A stretch of DNA of 64,000 nt, taken from contig JBEAMJ010000069.1 of assembly GCA_041166025.1 (NCBI GenBank), positions 124,001-188,000 on the forward strand. The letters run 5' to 3'. The position numbers and the translations under genes were made by a program. Numbering within the stretch: position 1 is the stretch's first letter; each line of letters starts with the position of its first letter. Of this stretch, positions 1-8,875 are shown piece by piece. The notes under the pieces were generated by a model, which ran no database searches, was not told the DNA's origin, and was given only the letters and a program-made list of their open reading frames with translations. The DNA is from UBA7672 sp041166025. GTDB lineage: Bacteria > Pseudomonadota > Alphaproteobacteria > Caulobacterales > Hyphomonadaceae.

Positions 1-1371
1 GAAGGCGCAGCCTGGCTGGAAGTCTACCTGCGCAAATATCCGAACACGGTCGTGATCGTCAGCCACGACCGCGACCTGCTCAACCGCTCGGTGACGCATA
101 TCCTCGCAGTCGAGAACACCAAGCTGGTGCTGAGCGCGGGCGGATATGACACCTACCTCAAGCGCCGCGCCGAACGGACGGCGCACCTCGTGGCGCAGAA
201 GGAGAAGCAGGACGTCCAGCGCGCCCACATGCAGAGCTTCATCGACCGCTTCAAGGCCAAGGCCTCCAAGGCGCGCCAGGCCCAGAGCCGCGTCAAGATG
301 CTTGAGAAAATGACCGAGATCACCGTGCCGCTCGCCGAGCGTACGATCCCGTTCAAGTTCTACGAGGCCGAGGAGCTGGCCTCGCCCATCCTCGAACTCG
401 ACAAGGCGGACATGGGCTATGTGGCGGGCAAACCGGTGCTGGAGCGCGTCTCGCTGCGGCTCGATTTCGACGATCGTATCGCCATCGTCGGCGCCAACGG
501 GCAGGGCAAGACGACGCTGGTGAAGTCTATCGCGACCAAGCTTCCGCTGCTGCAGGGGCTCAGGCGCGCCTCGAAGAATCTCCGCGTCGGCTATTTCAGC
601 CAGGATCAGCTGGACGAGCTGCGCGCCGGCGAGAACGTGCTCGACCATGTGAAGGATCTGCTGCCGAATGGCACGCAGGCGGCCGTTCGCGCGCTGGCGG
701 CGCAATTCGGCTTCGGCGCGGAAAAGTGCGAGACCAAGGTCGACAAGCTGTCGGGCGGGGAGAAGGTGCGCCTGCTGATGGGCCTTACGACCTATCGCAA
801 GCCGCACATCCTGATCCTCGATGAGCCGACCTCACACCTCGATATCGACAGCCGCGAGGCGCTGATCTACGCGCTGAACGAATTCAATGGCGCGCTGCTG
901 GTGATCACGCACGACACCTATCTCGCGGAGGCGACGGCCGACCGGCTCTGGCTGGTCAAGGACGGCAAGGCGCGCGTCTATGACGGCGATCTTGCTGACT
1001 ACAAGGCGCTGGTGCTGGCGGCGGATCGGCCCAACGAGGACAAGCAGCACGCCATCGCGCGTGCGGAGATCGCCGCTGCTGCGGAGAAGGCCACGCCCGC
1101 TCCGGCGCGCGAGGACAAGCCGAAGTCAGCTCCAAAGCTCTCCTTCAAGCAGAAACACCGCATTGAAACGGCCGAGAAGGAGGTCGACAGGGCGCGCGCC
1201 GCGCTTGAGCTTCTCGACCGGGACCTTGGCGATCCCGACACCTTCACGCACAAGGCCGACGCCGAGGCGAAGCTGAAGGCGCGCGCCAGGCTGCAGAAAC
1301 AGCTCGATGATGCGGAGGCCGAATGGCTCGCAGCGTTGGAGGACGCAGAGGGTGGGGGATCAGGCGGCTGA
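1..1371 (+). CDS. ABC-F family ATP-binding protein, 3' part
   Basis: Only the C-terminal 456 codons are in the window; the frame is open from base 1, so the gene starts upstream. ABC-F proteins are soluble twin-ATPase proteins that usually act on the ribosome rather than in transport. Seen here: the end of the first ATPase domain with its switch-His motif (VSHDRDLL), the charged interdomain linker typical of ABC-F (around residues 60-105), then a complete second domain with Walker A GANGQGKTT, signature LSGGEKVRL and Walker B LILDEPTSHLD. No membrane segments. The C-terminal tail is rich in Ala, Lys and Glu and looks like a coiled coil, as in Uup/YheS-type members. Its last 12 bases overlap the convergent glycine-rich gene. 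The family is certain; the subfamily is not. Confidence 0.93.
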   Translation, partial: EGAAWLEVYLRKYPNTVVIVSHDRDLLNRSVTHILAVENTKLVLSAGGYDTYLKRRAERTAHLVAQKEKQDVQRAHMQSFIDRFKAKASKARQAQSRVKMLEKMTEITVPLAERTIPFKFYEAEELASPILELDKADMGYVAGKPVLERVSLRLDFDDRIAIVGANGQGKTTLVKSIATKLPLLQGLRRASKNLRVGYFSQDQLDELRAGENVLDHVKDLLPNGTQAAVRALAAQFGFGAEKCETKVDKLSGGEKVRLLMGLTTYRKPHILILDEPTSHLDIDSREALIYALNEFNGALLVITHDTYLAEATADRLWLVKDGKARVYDGDLADYKALVLAADRPNEDKQHAIARAEIAAAAEKATPAPAREDKPKSAPKLSFKQKHRIETAEKEVDRARAALELLDRDLGDPDTFTHKADAEAKLKARARLQKQLDDAEAEWLAALEDAEGGGSGG

Positions 1372-1632
1372 GCCGCCACCGCCACCGCCTCCACCCCCGC
1401 CGCCGCCGCGGCTTTGGGTGCGGCGGATCATCTGGTTTCCGCCGCCGCCGAAACTCTTGCCGCCGCCCTTCAACTGCTTGGGGTCAAAGCCCTTCTTGCC
1501 GCCGGCGCCGGGCGGGCCGCTCTTGGCCTGAGCCTGCACTTTTTCGAGCAGCTTCTTGGCGATGTCACTCTGGCTTTGCGCTGGCGCAGCCTTCTTGGCT
1601 GCAGGCTTCTTCGGTTCGCTGGGCTTGGCCAT
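1360..1632 (-). CDS. Small Lys/Ala-rich protein with poly-glycine tail
   Basis: A 90-residue protein that I do not recognise. The first 35 residues are rich in Lys, Ala and Pro with a short amphipathic stretch (SDIAKKLLEKVQAQ); the middle has GG(K)-type turns, and the end is a run of twelve glycines followed by SAA. There is no signal peptide or membrane segment; the basic, disordered composition would fit nucleic-acid or ribosome binding, but that is inference. Start chosen for its good RBS (AAGGAG, 8 nt before the ATG). The RBS overlaps the stop region of the PTPS-like gene 12 nt upstream, so it is probably the last gene of the pterin cluster. Its 3' end overlaps the convergent ABC-F gene by 12 bp. 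Confidence 0.65.
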   Translation of the reverse strand: MAKPSEPKKPAAKKAAPAQSQSDIAKKLLEKVQAQAKSGPPGAGGKKGFDPKQLKGGGKSFGGGGNQMIRRTQSRGGGGGGGGGGGGSAA

Positions 1633-1644
1633 GGGTCGCGCTCC

Positions 1645-2007
1645 TTATCGGGGCGTGTAGACCGCCCGCTGACGTAATGTAGGCCGCTCGATCTCAAGGC
1701 GAGAGGGGGTAACGCCCTCGGCTTTCATCCGCGACTCGATCCAGAGAAGGATATGCTCGAATGTGGGCTTCTCAAGGCCCGGTACATCGTTGAGCACGGT
1801 ATGGTCGAGGCCGGAGAGGACGCGCTCCAGCAGGTTTTCGAGCGCGCCGAGATCCATCACCCAGCCGTCCCTGTCGGGCGCCTGCGCGGCGACGCTCACG
1901 GTCACCAGAAACGAATGTCCGTGGACGCGCCGATAGTGCGGCGCCCCGGCGTCGGCGTCGATATAATGGCTGGCCTCGAAACTGGCCGTGGCGCTGATCT
2001 CGAACAT
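1645..2007 (-). CDS. 6-pyruvoyl/6-carboxy-tetrahydropterin synthase-like protein, catalytic Cys absent
   Basis: A 120-residue member of the PTPS/QueD fold family (T-fold pterin-binding proteins). Zinc ligands are visible: His in EASHYI and the pair in HGHSF. The downstream LDHTVLND motif supplies the Asp-His of the catalytic relay, and a C-terminal Glu (LEIERPT) matches the pterin-anchoring position. In the canonical family a Cys stands four residues before HGH (CxxxHGH); here that position is Tyr (YRRVHGH), so the usual proton-relay Cys is missing. The ATG at 2007 was chosen because it begins directly with the first beta strand; the open frame runs further upstream but into the aldolase gene. 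It lies 10 nt after the FolB-like gene, in line with one operon. Its reaction may differ from QueD. Confidence 0.85.
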   Translation of the reverse strand: MFEISATASFEASHYIDADAGAPHYRRVHGHSFLVTVSVAAQAPDRDGWVMDLGALENLLERVLSGLDHTVLNDVPGLEKPTFEHILLWIESRMKAEGVTPSRLEIERPTLRQRAVYTPR

Positions 2008-2017
2008 GACACGGAAC

Positions 2018-2416
2018 TCATACCTCCAGCGTCCACCACGGGAAGCCGGGCAAAGACGGACCCATCCGCCCCATGCGGCAGGCCACGATCGCGACGCCGG
2101 GGTATACGTCGGGCTTGTTGGTCTGCACAACCGCCCCCAGCACGCCCGGCTCACGCAGGCAGAGATCGAGAATCTCCCCGCATAGCGTCTCCTGCAGGTT
2201 GAAATGGCGGGCCTTTACCAGCGCCAGCACGCCCTCGCGGACAAAGTCGTAATCCTGCACGCCCTCGATTGTGTCTGCCCCGGGCGGGGGGTTGAGGAGG
2301 AGCGTGACGGAGACGAGCAAAGGCTGGCGGGCGGCCTGCTCGAAGGCATGGATGCCGATCGAGGCGGAGGTTTCGATGCCGCCAATGCGGATGAGGTAAA
2401 AGGTTGGGGTCGTCAT
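2018..2416 (-). CDS. Dihydroneopterin aldolase / epimerase family protein (FolB/FolX-like)
   Basis: A 132-residue T-fold protein. The N-terminal strand-turn IETSASIGIHAFEQ carries the conserved Glu that anchors the pterin, and the C-terminal TNKPDVYPG holds the Lys used by FolB/FolX enzymes. FolB cleaves dihydroneopterin for folate synthesis; FolX epimerises the triphosphate in the tetrahydromonapterin route. The ATG overlaps the stop of the upstream FolM-like reductase gene (ATGA), which suggests translational coupling. Reductase plus FolB/FolX-like plus PTPS-like points to pterin cofactor synthesis rather than plain folate synthesis; this is inference from context, as sequence alone does not separate FolB from FolX here. 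Confidence 0.85.
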   Translation of the reverse strand: MTTPTFYLIRIGGIETSASIGIHAFEQAARQPLLVSVTLLLNPPPGADTIEGVQDYDFVREGVLALVKARHFNLQETLCGEILDLCLREPGVLGAVVQTNKPDVYPGVAIVACRMGRMGPSLPGFPWWTLEV

Positions 2417-3192
2417 GCAGCGTCACCCGGCCGTGTCTCGAACATCACGTCGCGTGCGCTCGCCTGAAGCCGCTGGCCATTGTCGATGTGGATGACCTGC
2501 CCGGTGAGCGAGCGTGTGGCGAGGAGGAAATCGAGCGCGGCGCCGACATCCTCGACGTCGATGGGCCGGCCCATCGGGTTGCGGCTGGCAACGGTTTCGA
2601 ACTCGGACTGTGTCTGGTCGAAGCTCGGCAGCAGCAGGCCAGGCGCGATGGCGTTGACGCGCACCTTCGGGGCAAAGGCGCGGGCCATCATGTCGGTGGC
2701 GGCGAGGAGGCCAGCCTTGCTCATCGTGTAGGAATAGAAGTCCGGGTTCATGTTCCAGAGCTTCTGGTCGAGTATGTTGACGATAACAGCATCCCGGGTC
2801 GGGTCGGCCTGCTGGAACAGACTGTCGGACAGGAGAGCAGGCGCGCGGAGATTGACCGCCATCGCCAGATCAAACACCTCCGCCTTCATTGCCCCGCTCG
2901 TGTCATAATCGAAGACGGAGGCGGAATTGACGAGCGCATCGAGCGGGCCGCCGGCGAGCTGGGCGGCGCGGCCGACAAGAGCGCTGGCGGCGCGCGCATC
3001 CCCAAGGTCGGCCGCCAGCGTCCAGGTGTCCGGATTGCGCGCGCGCAGCGCCTCGCAGAGCTGTTGCGCCTCAATGGCGTTGCGGTTGGCGTGAATCACC
3101 ACGGCGTGCCCGGCTGCAGACAGCCGCTCGCACAACTGCCGACCGACGCGCTTCGCGCCGCCAGTGACAAGGATGCGTCTTGGCGTGGTCAT
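2413..3192 (-). CDS. SDR oxidoreductase, pteridine reductase / dihydromonapterin reductase-like
   Basis: A 259-residue short-chain dehydrogenase. The N-terminal nucleotide motif is TGGAKRVG, the TGxxxRxG variant typical of pteridine reductases (PTR1) and FolM, in which the Arg favours NADPH. The NAG position reads NSAS, and the catalytic Tyr and Lys are in YSYTMSK (residues about 148-154). FolM/PTR1 enzymes reduce dihydro- to tetrahydropterins. It heads the cluster with FolB/FolX-like and PTPS-like genes (4 bp overlap with the former), which supports the pterin assignment. ATG at 3192; an 86 bp gap separates it from the nuclease gene upstream on the same strand. Confidence 0.87.
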   Translation of the reverse strand: MTTPRRILVTGGAKRVGRQLCERLSAAGHAVVIHANRNAIEAQQLCEALRARNPDTWTLAADLGDARAASALVGRAAQLAGGPLDALVNSASVFDYDTSGAMKAEVFDLAMAVNLRAPALLSDSLFQQADPTRDAVIVNILDQKLWNMNPDFYSYTMSKAGLLAATDMMARAFAPKVRVNAIAPGLLLPSFDQTQSEFETVASRNPMGRPIDVEDVGAALDFLLATRSLTGQVIHIDNGQRLQASARDVMFETRPGDAA

Positions 3193-3278
3193 GGGTTACG
3201 TCTTGGAGCGCAAGCAGGGCCATGGCAAGGGCATGTGCGTTCAACGTCGGGCCACAAGCACTTGACGTTGCCGGCCTT

Positions 3279-3953
3279 TCAGCGTGCATCCGCCGCCGCG
3301 GCTGTCCTCGCCTCGCCATCGAGGCGAACGCCTTTGCGCCAGTCGGACGGCATGATGAAGTCTCCGGCCCAGATGCCGGCCCTGGCTTCGCGCGCGGCGA
3401 GTTCGGCTTCGACGAATTCAGTCGAGTACTGGCGATAGGCGACGGCGTGGCCGTTGCGCACCAGCCAGTCCTGCACGCTCTGGCCACGCACCGAGCATTT
3501 GCCGAGCGCGCGCTTGTAGCGGTCGCGGCCTTCGAGAATGCAGGTGACGGGGTTGCGGTTGATCCAGGCGTCGAGCGCGTTGGCGGCGATACTGCCGCAG
3601 CGCACGAGCGCACCTTTCGCGTCCCTGCAGCGCTGGCCCGATTCGGGCGCGTCGATGCCGACGAGACGGATGCGTTCGGAGCCGATGTCGAGCGTATCTG
3701 CATCGATGACAGACGCCGTGCCGGTGATCGCGCCGTCCATGGCGGGTGGCGGATCGGCAGCGATGACTGTCGGTTCCGGGATCGCCGGCGTCGAGGTCTC
3801 TGCGCCGACTGAAGGCGCCGGGAACGGGATGCCGAGATCCTCGCCCCAGACATACCAGGCGGCGGCCATCAGACCGATTGCGGCGCTGATCACCATGGAG
3901 GCGGAGCCGGAGCGGCTGCGAAACGGGGATTTCTTGCGGGTGTGCCTGGCCAT
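3279..3953 (-). CDS. Membrane-anchored thermonuclease-like (SNase) protein
   Basis: A 224-residue protein with a basic N-terminus and one hydrophobic segment (about residues 19-38) that should act as a signal anchor, then a Pro/Ala-rich spacer and an SNase-type OB-fold domain (about 75-200). Visible landmarks are VIDADTLDI and RLVGIDAPES, which contain the metal and catalytic positions of staphylococcal nuclease, and a later RYKRALGKC segment with the second catalytic Arg region. Four cysteines in the domain suggest extracytoplasmic disulfides. It likely degrades nucleic acids at or outside the membrane. It sits 86 bp upstream of the pterin cluster on the same strand and 111 bp from the divergent purA. 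Confidence 0.85.
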   Translation of the reverse strand: MARHTRKKSPFRSRSGSASMVISAAIGLMAAAWYVWGEDLGIPFPAPSVGAETSTPAIPEPTVIAADPPPAMDGAITGTASVIDADTLDIGSERIRLVGIDAPESGQRCRDAKGALVRCGSIAANALDAWINRNPVTCILEGRDRYKRALGKCSVRGQSVQDWLVRNGHAVAYRQYSTEFVEAELAAREARAGIWAGDFIMPSDWRKGVRLDGEARTAAAADAR

Positions 3954-4064
3954 GTCGCCGACGTTGCGGGGTGGCGGTTACTGAAAGATTGATTCGGTCA
4001 TTCCGGCCTTGCGCCGGGGCGCCGCGCAGTGTCATTTGCCCGCGGATTTGAGGAGCCGAGCCCC

Positions 4065-5357
<1,293 letters not shown>

Positions 5358-5359
5358 GG

Positions 5360-5725
5360 TCACTGCGGCGCGCTGGGGCCTGGTCTCATCAGGAGAATAA
5401 TGCCGATTGGAATCCAGAGAAGGATGAGTGGCGGCAGGAAGGCCCAGAAGATGCACGCCAGCGGCCAACCAATCGCTATGGGAATGCCAAGGCGCGTATG
5501 TCGACGACCAGCCAGGCCAGCAGGAACAAAGATCAAAGATGTGATCGACATGCTGATCGTCGCCAGCACTGCCTGAATCTGGGGAACAACGGGGTCAGTC
5601 GTCCATTTCAGGTCGACATCGAAGTAAAGCCAGAAGATCAAGTGGCTTGCACCGAAGGCCAATGCGACGTGCGCGGCAATGAGGGCCAGGCCCACGGCGG
5701 GCCAGAATGTGGACCTTGCAGTCAT
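5360..5725 (-). CDS. Small integral membrane protein, unknown
   Basis: A 121-residue hydrophobic protein not recognised. Three to four membrane segments can be seen: about residues 8-34, 47-68 and 80-112, the last probably a hairpin with a central PP. A short basic loop (AGRRHTR) between the second and third segments gives a cytoplasmic orientation hint. There are no catalytic motifs. It converges on purA with a 2 bp gap and lies about 100 bp upstream of the universal stress gene stop on the same strand, so no operon is evident. Confidence 0.6.
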   Translation of the reverse strand: MTARSTFWPAVGLALIAAHVALAFGASHLIFWLYFDVDLKWTTDPVVPQIQAVLATISMSITSLIFVPAGLAGRRHTRLGIPIAIGWPLACIFWAFLPPLILLWIPIGIILLMRPGPSAPQ

Positions 5726-5824
5726 CGCAAGACGGGAGCGCGGTCACCCCGCTGTGTCAAGTTCGGTGAGTCTCACGCTCGCGGCTCGACGGACAGTCCT
5801 TTGCCGGCAACACGCCAGGCCGTC

Positions 5825-6667
5825 CTAATGCGACAGCATGATCGCGACTGCTGGCTCATGAAGCAGGTGCTGTGTCGCGCCACCCAGGATGAATTCGCGC
5901 AGCTTTGAACGGCCATAGCCGCCCATCACCAGCAGATCGGCGGCGTGCGCCTTCACGTATTCAGCAATCGCCGGGCCGATCCTGCGCTGTCCGATATCGA
6001 CTTCGTCGGCGACGGCCCTGACCCCGTGCAGGGCAAGATGCCGGATAACGTCCTTGCCGAGGCCGGCGGTGGCTTCGGGCTTTTCCCTGACGACCGTGAG
6101 CACCCGGACTTCGCGCGTAAGCTGCAGGATCGGGAGCGCATCGGCCATCGCACGCGCGGCCTGGCGACTGCCGTCCCAGGCCAGAACGACGGTATCGGGC
6201 GCCTTTGTCGGCAGGTCAGCGACGCCGGGGCGGTAGACCAGGACGGGCCTCCCTGACTGGAAAAGCACCGCTTCCGCTACCGGACGCTGTCCATCGAGAC
6301 TGTCGACCATGGGGACGAGGCATATGTCGCGCGTGCGCGCGTGCAGGCTGACCAAATCGCCAAGCAGGGCTGGCTCGGACCTGGCAAGCATCGTGCCCGC
6401 CTTCACGTTCGCTGCTGCAGTCTTCTCCGAGAATGTTGCGAATGCCGCTTTGCAGTTTGCAAGGCTCTTCTGTTCCTCCTGTGCGCACAGGCCGCTGAGA
6501 TTGACCAGGCGCTCTGCAAGCCAGTTGCCCGGCGGCTTGAAGTCGACCTGAACCGCCAGGGCGGTGATCTCCGCGCCGAGCACTGCAGCGAATGCAACGA
6601 CTTGTTCAATGGCTGCAGCAGGCGTTGGGTCCGGATAGCTGTCGAAGTGAAAGAGAATGTCCTTCAT
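5825..6667 (-). CDS. Universal stress protein, tandem UspA domains
   Basis: A 280-residue cytoplasmic protein made of two UspA-like alpha/beta domains (about 1-140 and 150-280). The second domain keeps the ATP-binding glycine loop (MGGYGRSKLREFILGGAT, the G-x2-G-x9-G pattern), while the first is degenerate at that place. Tandem UspA proteins bind ATP and are induced in stress or stasis in many proteobacteria; no specific client is indicated here. A good GGAGG precedes the ATG. It is probably monocistronic, with the PQQ lipoprotein gene ending 61 bp upstream. Confidence 0.88.
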   Translation of the reverse strand: MKDILFHFDSYPDPTPAAAIEQVVAFAAVLGAEITALAVQVDFKPPGNWLAERLVNLSGLCAQEEQKSLANCKAAFATFSEKTAAANVKAGTMLARSEPALLGDLVSLHARTRDICLVPMVDSLDGQRPVAEAVLFQSGRPVLVYRPGVADLPTKAPDTVVLAWDGSRQAARAMADALPILQLTREVRVLTVVREKPEATAGLGKDVIRHLALHGVRAVADEVDIGQRRIGPAIAEYVKAHAADLLVMGGYGRSKLREFILGGATQHLLHEPAVAIMLSH

Positions 6668-6728
6668 GGCGGCTGGCCTCCTGTCGCAACAGGCTAGGCC
6701 GATCTCAGCCGCGCATCATTGATGGAAG

Positions 6729-8777
6729 TCAATCGCCGCGCGGCCTGAACGCGATCAGCACATTGCCGGGCGGTTCGCCGAAGCGTGCGTATCCCGATTG
6801 GACAAAGAGCGTTCCATCGCCGGCGATGTAAGGTGCGCTATCGAGGCCGCCGCCATGACCTTCGACACCGTTGACGGTGTCTTCGTAGGGGCGGTTGGTC
6901 ATGTATTCGAAGAGCACTTCACCGGTCTTCGCATCAAAGATACGGAGCATGCCCTGCGTCGTTCCGGTAACGACGGCGCCGTCGACCAGCAGCGGCGCCG
7001 GCGACATGCCGAGGCGGCACGGGTTTGCCGGGCGTTGCGGCGGGGCGGCGGGAAGAGCCGATGGTGTTGGCGATGCGGCGTTGGTGGTGCGCGGCGTTGC
7101 GATGCGCGGTGTTGGCAGAACAGGCGCGGCGACCGGCTGGATGCGCCACTCGGGCGCTGGCGCATAGGCCCTGGCGATGGGCAGCTCGGCGCCGCAATCG
7201 CGCTGGTTCGGCTTGTAACTCCACCGGATCTCGCCGGTCATGGCATCGAGCGCGTGAAGGCCGGGGCCGTAATTCGGGTTCTCGCCGGGCGTGGGCGGGC
7301 GGTTGGGATCGTTCATCGGCGCGAAGATCAACTCTCCGTCGAAGGCGAGGCCCCAGTGCGCGCCGCCATTGGCCGAGCCGCGCCCGACCTTGTTCGACCA
7401 GACGAGCGATCCTGTGTCGGGATCGAGCGCCCAGACGACGCCGGATTTCTGCCCGGCGACGACGAGCTCGGAGCCGTCCCGGCGTGTGATAAGCATGGCG
7501 GTCGCGCCAAAGTCGTGGTCGGGGCTGTGGTATTCGCCCGGCCAGTCGCAGTTCGCGCCGCGTCGGCCGCAGGCATAGTTCCAGATGTCGGCTTTCGTCG
7601 CCTGAAACACCCATTTCTTCGCGCCCGTATCGAGATCGTACGCGATGATGGCGTCGGAGGTGTCGGTCGCAGGCCACGACACGTTCTCGCCCGTGCCGGC
7701 ATAGGCGACATTGCGTTTTGCATCGATCACCGGCGTCGACCAGATGATCGCGCCGGAGGGGCCCCATTGCTGCGTGCCTGTGCGCGAGAGGCGCGTAGGC
7801 TTTGCTTCTTCCATCGTCGTGCCGGTCCAGAGCTTGTCCCCGGTGGCGAGGTCGAAGGCGATGAGTGCGCCCTGGCCCTTGCAGCATTCATAGTCGTCTG
7901 CGCCGGCGTAATTCACTTCGATCGCGGAGACCGGTGTGATGACCTTGCCGTCGTGCACCACCGGAGCGCCGGTAATGCGATTGTATTCGTTGAGGCGGGC
8001 GTTAGAGATCCACAGCCTGCGGCCGCTCTTCGCATCGACCGCATGCACGAAGCCGGCAGCGTCGCCCATGATGATCGCAGCGGGGGAGGTCTCTGTCGCT
8101 TCTGCGAAGGTAAGGGATGAGCGCAGAGTCATCTCTGACACATAGTGCCACTTCACGCAGCCGGTGTTGGTGTCGAGCGCATAGAGGCGGCCTGAGTCCG
8201 TCGCGGCGATGAAGATTGTGTCCCCGATGATGACGGGCTGAGAGCGCATGGTGGGCGTTTGCGGAAAGGCTGCGACCCAGGCGACGTCCAGGGTCTTCAT
8301 TTCGTCGCGTGTGAGACCAGTCGCTTCCGCGGTCTGTGCCCGGTTAGCGATGTTGGTGACGCCGAAGGTGGTCGAGATGCGGGGCGCGTTCCCGAGGCGG
8401 ACCTCGCGTGTCTTGACCGGGCAGCGGGCGGCGGCGATCCACGCGTCGTTGTCGCTTTCGGAGGCGGGCAGCCAGTCGATCAGCTGGGCCAGCTCATCCT
8501 GCGGGACATCCTTGGCCTGAATCTTCATGTAGCCGAGCTCGAGCGCGTATTTCACTGTCGCGCGATTGAGCTGGCGCAGGGCGGCGAGTGAAGGCGCGCC
8601 GCTTTGCTGCCCAGTGTCGTGACAGGACGCGCACCATTGCTGGTAGACGGCCGCGCCGGGATGTTCGCCGGATTCGGCCGAGGCATGTTCCGCCCCGGTC
8701 TCGCCCGGCCGTGGCGCGCAGGCCGATGCGGCGCAGGCAAGGATGGCCGCGAGCGCGAACGCGCGGAACTTCATCAT
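6729..8777 (-). CDS. Cytochrome c-PQQ beta-propeller lipoprotein (polyvinyl-alcohol dehydrogenase-like)
   Basis: A 682-residue exported protein. The N-terminus is a lipoprotein signal with Cys at residue 20 (AASAC). A small class I cytochrome c domain follows (about 40-110) with CASCH at residues 49-53. The remainder is an eight-bladed quinoprotein-type propeller with repeated G-x-x-Y-A-L-D and W motifs. This order (haem domain first, PQQ propeller second) is that of polyvinyl-alcohol dehydrogenase-type quinohaemoproteins, which oxidise alcohols in the periplasm; the true substrate is unknown. It has a proline/alanine-rich insertion near residues 545-590. Two adjacent ATGs are possible starts (8777 and 8774); AGGAG favours the second slightly. 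The degenerate epimerase gene ends 98 bp upstream on the same strand. Confidence 0.82.
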   Translation of the reverse strand: MMKFRAFALAAILACAASACAPRPGETGAEHASAESGEHPGAAVYQQWCASCHDTGQQSGAPSLAALRQLNRATVKYALELGYMKIQAKDVPQDELAQLIDWLPASESDNDAWIAAARCPVKTREVRLGNAPRISTTFGVTNIANRAQTAEATGLTRDEMKTLDVAWVAAFPQTPTMRSQPVIIGDTIFIAATDSGRLYALDTNTGCVKWHYVSEMTLRSSLTFAEATETSPAAIIMGDAAGFVHAVDAKSGRRLWISNARLNEYNRITGAPVVHDGKVITPVSAIEVNYAGADDYECCKGQGALIAFDLATGDKLWTGTTMEEAKPTRLSRTGTQQWGPSGAIIWSTPVIDAKRNVAYAGTGENVSWPATDTSDAIIAYDLDTGAKKWVFQATKADIWNYACGRRGANCDWPGEYHSPDHDFGATAMLITRRDGSELVVAGQKSGVVWALDPDTGSLVWSNKVGRGSANGGAHWGLAFDGELIFAPMNDPNRPPTPGENPNYGPGLHALDAMTGEIRWSYKPNQRDCGAELPIARAYAPAPEWRIQPVAAPVLPTPRIATPRTTNAASPTPSALPAAPPQRPANPCRLGMSPAPLLVDGAVVTGTTQGMLRIFDAKTGEVLFEYMTNRPYEDTVNGVEGHGGGLDSAPYIAGDGTLFVQSGYARFGEPPGNVLIAFRPRGD

Positions 8778-8875
8778 GATCTCCTCCCCGGGAGCAGTCT
8801 TGTGTTTGCGGGCAGGGTATCGCCGCGACCTCTTCTGGCAAGGCGAAGCCGGGTCAAGGCGGCGTGAGGCGTTGT

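Noticed and set aside
1363..1377. GGCGGCT-G-AGCCGCC palindrome at the ABC-F stop
   Set aside because: One-base loop and no U tract; it lies inside the glycine-run codons and is explained by them.
1307..1531. Poly-proline frame on the plus strand
   Set aside because: It is the antisense of the poly-glycine tail gene, which has the better RBS.
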